A stretch of 64,000 nucleotides of DNA from contig JAHCAT010000003.1 in NCBI GenBank assembly GCA_019634735.1, positions 62,001 through 126,000 of the forward strand, given 5' to 3'. This document shows, one piece after another, positions 59,737-64,000 of this stretch. The stretch comes from Lysobacterales bacterium (GTDB lineage Bacteria > Pseudomonadota > Gammaproteobacteria > Xanthomonadales > UBA2363). A program made the translations under genes and the position numbers. Position 1 is the first letter of the stretch; every line of letters starts with the position of its first letter. A model generated the notes under the pieces. That model was not told the origin of the DNA and made no database searches. It saw only the letters and a list, made by a program, of their open reading frames with translations.

Positions 59737-60262
59737 GCGATGAGGATCATGGCCAGCCCCGGCCCTCTCCCCCGGCCCCTCCCCCGCAGGCGGGGGAGGG
59801 GAGAAGTGCGGTGCCGCGGCAGGGAGAATGTTCGGTGCTCCGGATGTTGGGACGTGCGGTGCCGCGGGTGCCCGGAAGTGCGGTGCCGCGGGTGTCGGGG
59901 AGCGGGGTGAAGGATTCGGGCAGGCGCGCGTCGGCCGGTTCCGGAGGGTTTGCGCGCTGCATGCGGCAGCCCTACCCGGGAAACTTCTTGGAATCCGTGG
60001 CTTGGCGACGCGTTTTTGGGGCTGCAAAGCGCCCTGACGGTCGACAGGCCGCCCCGGTTCCGGGGAACAAGCGGGCAGCGCAGCGAGCTGCAGAGGTCTC
60101 TCCCCCGGCCCCTCCCCCGCACGCGGGGGAGGGGAGAAGTGCGGGTGCCGCGGCCCGTTCGGGAAGTGGGGTTGGTGGATCGGCGCGTGATCAGCTCCCC
60201 TCTCCCCCGGGGAGAGGGGCTGGGGGAGAGGGTCGGGGCTGGCCATGATCTGCATCGTTGTC
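59737..60262. repeat. Composite REP-like repeats after the nap operon
   Basis: In order: lead-in GATGAGGATCATGGCCAGCC (59739) with a type A palindrome (59763-59801), several units with GTGCGGTGCCGCGG (59807-59890), a second type A palindrome (60096-60145), then an inverted type B palindrome with the lead-in reversed (60190-60262, ending GGCCATGATCTGCATCG). The gap to 60414 holds no supported gene. Confidence 0.8.
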
Positions 60263-60414
60263 GGCGCGTCGGTGCGCGCTTGCCAAGGTGGTGCTTGCGG
60301 GGCAACCCATCGGTGCCGTCGGCTGGCTGCATGCTGGCCGGGGCGGCCCTGGCGGCTGCTCGGTGCCGGGACTGGCTGAGCAGGGCGGCGGCGACGGTGA
60401 ATGACAGGAAGGGA

Positions 60415-60921
60415 TCAGTCGCGGACCTCGAGGTGGCCGTGTTCGCCCGGGTCAGTGGGGCCCTCGCCGGTGATGGCCTGCATCAGGCGCAGGGCCTGGC
60501 CGGTCATGCCGGTGGTCGGGCGCCAGTACTCGGCCGACTCGACCTCGACGCACAGGACGCGCAGGTCGGGATCGTCCGGGCCGCCGGGGAAGAACGCCCG
60601 GGCCTGCGGGAACCACAGCTCGGCGGCGCGCTCACGGTCGTGGATGACCCGTGCGCGACCGGTGACCGACACGTAGGTGTTCGCGCCAGGGTCGGCATAG
60701 GCCAGGTTGACCCGAGGCTGGCGTTCGATGTCGTCGATCTTGCCGCTGGCGGCGCTGGTGAGGAACCACAGCCGGTCATCGCCATCGGCCTTCAGGGTGG
60801 CCAGGGGCCTGCTGACCAGGCTGCCGTCGGGAGCGACCGACACCAGCATGGCGATGTCGATCTCGGCGATCAGCGCGCCCAGCAGGTCGATGTCGGCGTG
60901 GTGCTCGGATGGCATGTTCAT
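60415..60921 (-). CDS. Pyridoxamine 5'-phosphate oxidase-fold protein (general stress protein 26-like)
   Basis: The 168-aa protein has the split-barrel pattern AMLVSVAPDGSLVSRPLATL, LWFLTSAASGKIDDIERQPR, VNLAYADPGANTYVSVTGRA, as in Gsp26/BLIS-type flavoproteins. It is a distant relative of the 54272-54757 product. ATG at 60921 chosen for its good site (AAGGAGAGCCCC). Exact reaction unknown. Confidence 0.88.
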   Translation of the reverse strand: MNMPSEHHADIDLLGALIAEIDIAMLVSVAPDGSLVSRPLATLKADGDDRLWFLTSAASGKIDDIERQPRVNLAYADPGANTYVSVTGRARVIHDRERAAELWFPQARAFFPGGPDDPDLRVLCVEVESAEYWRPTTGMTGQALRLMQAITGEGPTDPGEHGHLEVRD

Positions 60922-61032
60922 GGGGCTCTCCTTGCGGTGGCTGCGCGGTGCGCGCGCGGGTTGCATGGCGTCCATGCGGGGATTTCGGAGGCGACGGGCG
61001 TGGATTGCACGGGTCCGCGCCGGTGCCCGGGC

Positions 61033-61323
61033 TCAGGCCAGGTCGGTCCACTCCAGGGCGGCGCCCTGCTGCCGGGTCAGCGTCTCGATCGCCACCCGGA
61101 GGTCCTGGGCGGCGTCCTCGTCGGCCAGTTCGATCTCCAGGTCGGCGGGCTCGCCGGTCGCGTTCTCGGCCAGGCCCGCGGAACTGGAATCCGGATCGTC
61201 CATGTGCGGCACCAGCCCGGCCATCACCGTGGCGCGTTCCACGCCCTCGATGTCGGCGACCAGTTCGGCGATGCGGTCGGCGAGGTCGGGGGCGCCGGTG
61301 ATGCGGCAACGAAGGATCTGCAT
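61033..61323 (-). CDS. Small hypothetical protein
   Basis: 96-aa protein, MQILRCRITGAPDLADRIAE, strongly acidic (about 20 Asp/Glu), predicted alternating strand and helix like a small ferredoxin-like domain (ADLEIELADEDAAQDLRVAI). No family recognised. It lies between the PNPOx-like and SDR genes on the same strand with a GGAGAGA site before the ATG, so it is probably in one transcription unit with the SDR gene. Confidence 0.6.
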   Translation of the reverse strand: MQILRCRITGAPDLADRIAELVADIEGVERATVMAGLVPHMDDPDSSSAGLAENATGEPADLEIELADEDAAQDLRVAIETLTRQQGAALEWTDLA

Positions 61324-61348
61324 GCGGTCTCTCCTTGACGGGCGGCGC

Positions 61349-62215
<867 letters not shown>

Positions 62216-62421
62216 CGTGGGCTCCTGCTGGGACCGTGTGCCCAAGGGCCCGGCAAGACCCGTGCCATCCGCGGTGCGCTCCCGATCGTCGGCCTGGCGT
62301 GCGCGCAGGTCAGTGCAGGCTGCGCGACGCCTCGCGGCCCATCGTGCACCTCGCAGGGCCGCTCAAGACGCCGGAGGCGAGGGCGGAACCCATCATCCCG
62401 GCGCGCGCCGCACGCTTCGGA

Positions 62422-62511
62422 TCAACCGGAGCGCAGCAGGGTCGCGACCAGGGCAAGCAGCACCAGCACGGCGGTGCCGAGCAAGGCAGCACGGCGGGCG
62501 TGGCGGTGCAT
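62422..62511 (-). CDS. Possible 29-residue membrane peptide
   Basis: Short frame MHRHARRAALLGTAVLVLLA, then LVATLLRSG. It has a basic start and one membrane helix, in the 416-bp gap between the SDR and flavoprotein genes. No strong ribosome site; may be chance. The rest of the gap shows nothing. Confidence 0.2.
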   Translation of the reverse strand: MHRHARRAALLGTAVLVLLALVATLLRSG

Positions 62512-62631
62512 CACAGGAAGGCGTCTCCCGGATGGGTCGCATCCAGGCCAAGCGCTGCACGCAGGAACAACGTCGGCGTGGCGGGCCCGCGACAATGGGG
62601 CGGTATTGCGTCGACGGTCACCGCAGGGCCC

Positions 62632-63951
62632 TCATACCAGGTCGAACCGTTCGGCGTAGAGATTGCGCGCCGGCAGGCCCAGGCCGAGCAGCACCGGCCC
62701 TGCGGCGTCGGCCAGGGCCGGCGGACCGCAAATGAAGCCGGCCATTCGCGACAGGTCGGCGGGCAGGTGCCGTCGCAGCAGGTCGGCGTCGATGTGGCCG
62801 GTTTCGCCCTGCCAGCCCTCATGGCCTTCCTCCAGGACGTGCACCAGGGTCAGCGGCAACGCCGCGGCCAGGTCGTCCAGTTCCTCGCGGAACAGCACCT
62901 CGTCCCAGGCACCGTTGCCGTAGACCAGCAACAGCGGCTCGCGGCCGCCGCGCGCCCGTGCGGTGCGCAGCATGCTCATGATCGGCGTGATGCCGACGCC
63001 GCCGGCGATGAACACCGCGCCGCCCGGGCAGGCGCCGGGATGCCAGGTGAACACGCCGTAGGGTCCTTCCAGCCAGGCCGGCGTGCCCGGCTCGAGGTCG
63101 GCAAGCGCGTCGGTGAAGTCGCCCTGCGCCTTGATGGTGAATGCGATATTGCGTTGGCCGGCCGGCGAGGCCATCGAGAACGGATGCTGCTGCAGGCGCA
63201 GGGGCCGCTCGCCCAGGGTCAGCCAGGCGTACTGGCCGGGCGCGAAGCGCAGCCCGGCGTGTCCTTCGGGCGCCAATTCCAGGGTCGTGCAGCCGGCCCG
63301 CTCGGGTCGCACCGCGACCACCCGCCAGGGCCGCCGGCGCAGGCGCCAGGGGCGCAGCAGACGCGTTTCCAGCACCAGGGCGATGCTGGCCAGGGCCAGG
63401 ATCGCGAGGCTCGCCTGCTTCCAGGCCGGGCCGGTGTAGTGGCCGGCCATCAACGCATGGCCGAGCCCACCGGCCACCACCGCCACCGCCAGCACGCCGT
63501 GCAGCAGCCGCCAATGCTCGTAGGACAGGCGCAGCGCCAGCCGCCACAGCGAGGACGTCACCAGCGCCAGCAACGCCAGCCCCAGGCCGGCCAGGGTGCT
63601 GGCACGCAGCAGGCCGGCGCGCGGATCCAGCCAGGCCAGGAAGGCGCGGTCGCCCGCGAACATCATCAGCGGGTGGCACAGCAGCAGCACCACGGCGGCG
63701 ATGCCGACCACGCGATGGAATTGCAGCAGGTCGTCCTGGCCCAGGCCGGGCGCGAACCAGCGCTGCCGTCCGGAGATCGCCGCCTGGGCGATCAGCACGC
63801 CCAGGCCGAGCAGGCCGAGCATCCGGCCCAGCTCCTCGATCGCGCCGGCCGCGATCGGCCGCGGCGGCGCCAGCGCGATCGCCAGCGGCAGCGCCGCCAG
63901 CGCCAGCCAGGCCAGCCACCACATCGTTGCGCGCAACCAGCCCAGGTTCAC
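62632..63951 (-). CDS. Ferric-reductase-like transmembrane flavoprotein (FAD/NAD(P)H)
   Basis: The 439-aa protein has about six membrane helices in residues 8-195 with candidate haem His residues (LLQFHRVVG, LLLCHPLMM, HWRLLHGVLA, GLGHALMAGH). A ferredoxin-reductase-like domain follows: FAD motif LQQHPFSMAS, the NAD(P) motif FIAGGVGITPIMSMLR and the final CGPPALADA. It resembles ferric reductase/NOX-type proteins that move electrons across the membrane. It starts at a GTG that overlaps the previous gene's stop (GTGA). Confidence 0.9.
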   Translation of the reverse strand: MNLGWLRATMWWLAWLALAALPLAIALAPPRPIAAGAIEELGRMLGLLGLGVLIAQAAISGRQRWFAPGLGQDDLLQFHRVVGIAAVVLLLCHPLMMFAGDRAFLAWLDPRAGLLRASTLAGLGLALLALVTSSLWRLALRLSYEHWRLLHGVLAVAVVAGGLGHALMAGHYTGPAWKQASLAILALASIALVLETRLLRPWRLRRRPWRVVAVRPERAGCTTLELAPEGHAGLRFAPGQYAWLTLGERPLRLQQHPFSMASPAGQRNIAFTIKAQGDFTDALADLEPGTPAWLEGPYGVFTWHPGACPGGAVFIAGGVGITPIMSMLRTARARGGREPLLLVYGNGAWDEVLFREELDDLAAALPLTLVHVLEEGHEGWQGETGHIDADLLRRHLPADLSRMAGFICGPPALADAAGPVLLGLGLPARNLYAERFDLV

Positions 63952-64000
63952 GGCCGGCGCGCCTGTTCTGCGTCGCGGTCCAGCCAGCGCAGTCCCAGCA
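63948..64000 (-). CDS. C-terminal end of a gene entering from the right edge
   Basis: Frame ending LLGLRWLDRDAEQARRP before a TGA that overlaps the GTG start of the ferric-reductase-like gene by 4 bp, so both belong to one operon. Too short to identify. Confidence 0.5.
   Translation of the reverse strand, partial: LGLRWLDRDAEQARRP

Overview
The window is GC-rich, densely coded chromosomal DNA. The gene families point to a gammaproteobacterium, most likely of the order Lysobacterales (Xanthomonadales), in or near the Rhodanobacteraceae. This placement rests on gene content and style (PQQ sugar dehydrogenase, SelO, M2, S41 and M28 peptidases, many secreted beta-propeller and beta-helix proteins, abundant GC-rich palindromic repeats). 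It is an inference, because the window holds no rRNA or tRNA gene.

Layout. 1-7.7 kb: start of a secreted protein, a PQQ aldose dehydrogenase, a chromate transporter, an M2 lipoprotein peptidase, a small lipoprotein and SelO. 8.3-11.1 kb: a serine hydrolase followed by a DUF6249 membrane protein, an ECF sigma factor and an anti-sigma-like protein, tightly packed. 11.1-12.65 kb: a higBA toxin-antitoxin locus between two direct copies of a repeat; the toxin frame has no normal start codon where homologues begin. 13.7-24.7 kb: an ECF sigma factor, a large Ser/Thr kinase with TPR-like repeats and four secreted proteins, all on the + strand. 25-31.4 kb: an orphan ADOP-type ABC permease with PadR, a thioredoxin-like protein, an AhpD-like protein divergent from an AraC regulator, and a methyltransferase. 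31.4-36.6 kb: an island of visibly lower GC carrying a complete Qat anti-phage system (qatABCD, overlapping genes). 36.6-44.8 kb: a beta-helix protein, hicBA with a truncated toxin, a secreted fibronectin-like protein, LysR, an S41 peptidase with MarR, and a CSLREA-type protein. 44.9-49.4 kb: a dihaem cytochrome c fused to rhodanese, an M28 peptidase and a CobW-family zinc GTPase behind a probable Zur operator. 49.4-52.8 kb: repeat-rich, with a DUF1566 protein and an Excalibur-domain ORF. 52.9-54.8 kb: a glutaredoxin-MauE fusion and a PNPOx-fold protein. 55.1-59.7 kb: the periplasmic nitrate reductase operon napEFDABC. 60.4-64 kb: a second PNPOx-fold protein, a small protein, an SDR oxidoreductase and a ferric-reductase-like flavoprotein.

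Themes. (i) Five otherwise unrelated secreted proteins end in a short tail of the form D-x-[ILV]-F-x-x-G-F-[ED], or a degenerate version of it. This looks like an uncharacterised C-terminal signal. (ii) At least three families of non-coding repeats fill most intergenic gaps: REP-like palindromes joined to heptamer arrays, elements ending in GGTGTCAGGGACA / TGTCCCTGACACC, and a roughly 150-bp repeat that includes the upstream region of a secreted-protein gene. (iii) Defence and toxin-antitoxin modules (Qat, HigBA, HicBA) lie among these repeats, and both toxin genes look damaged.
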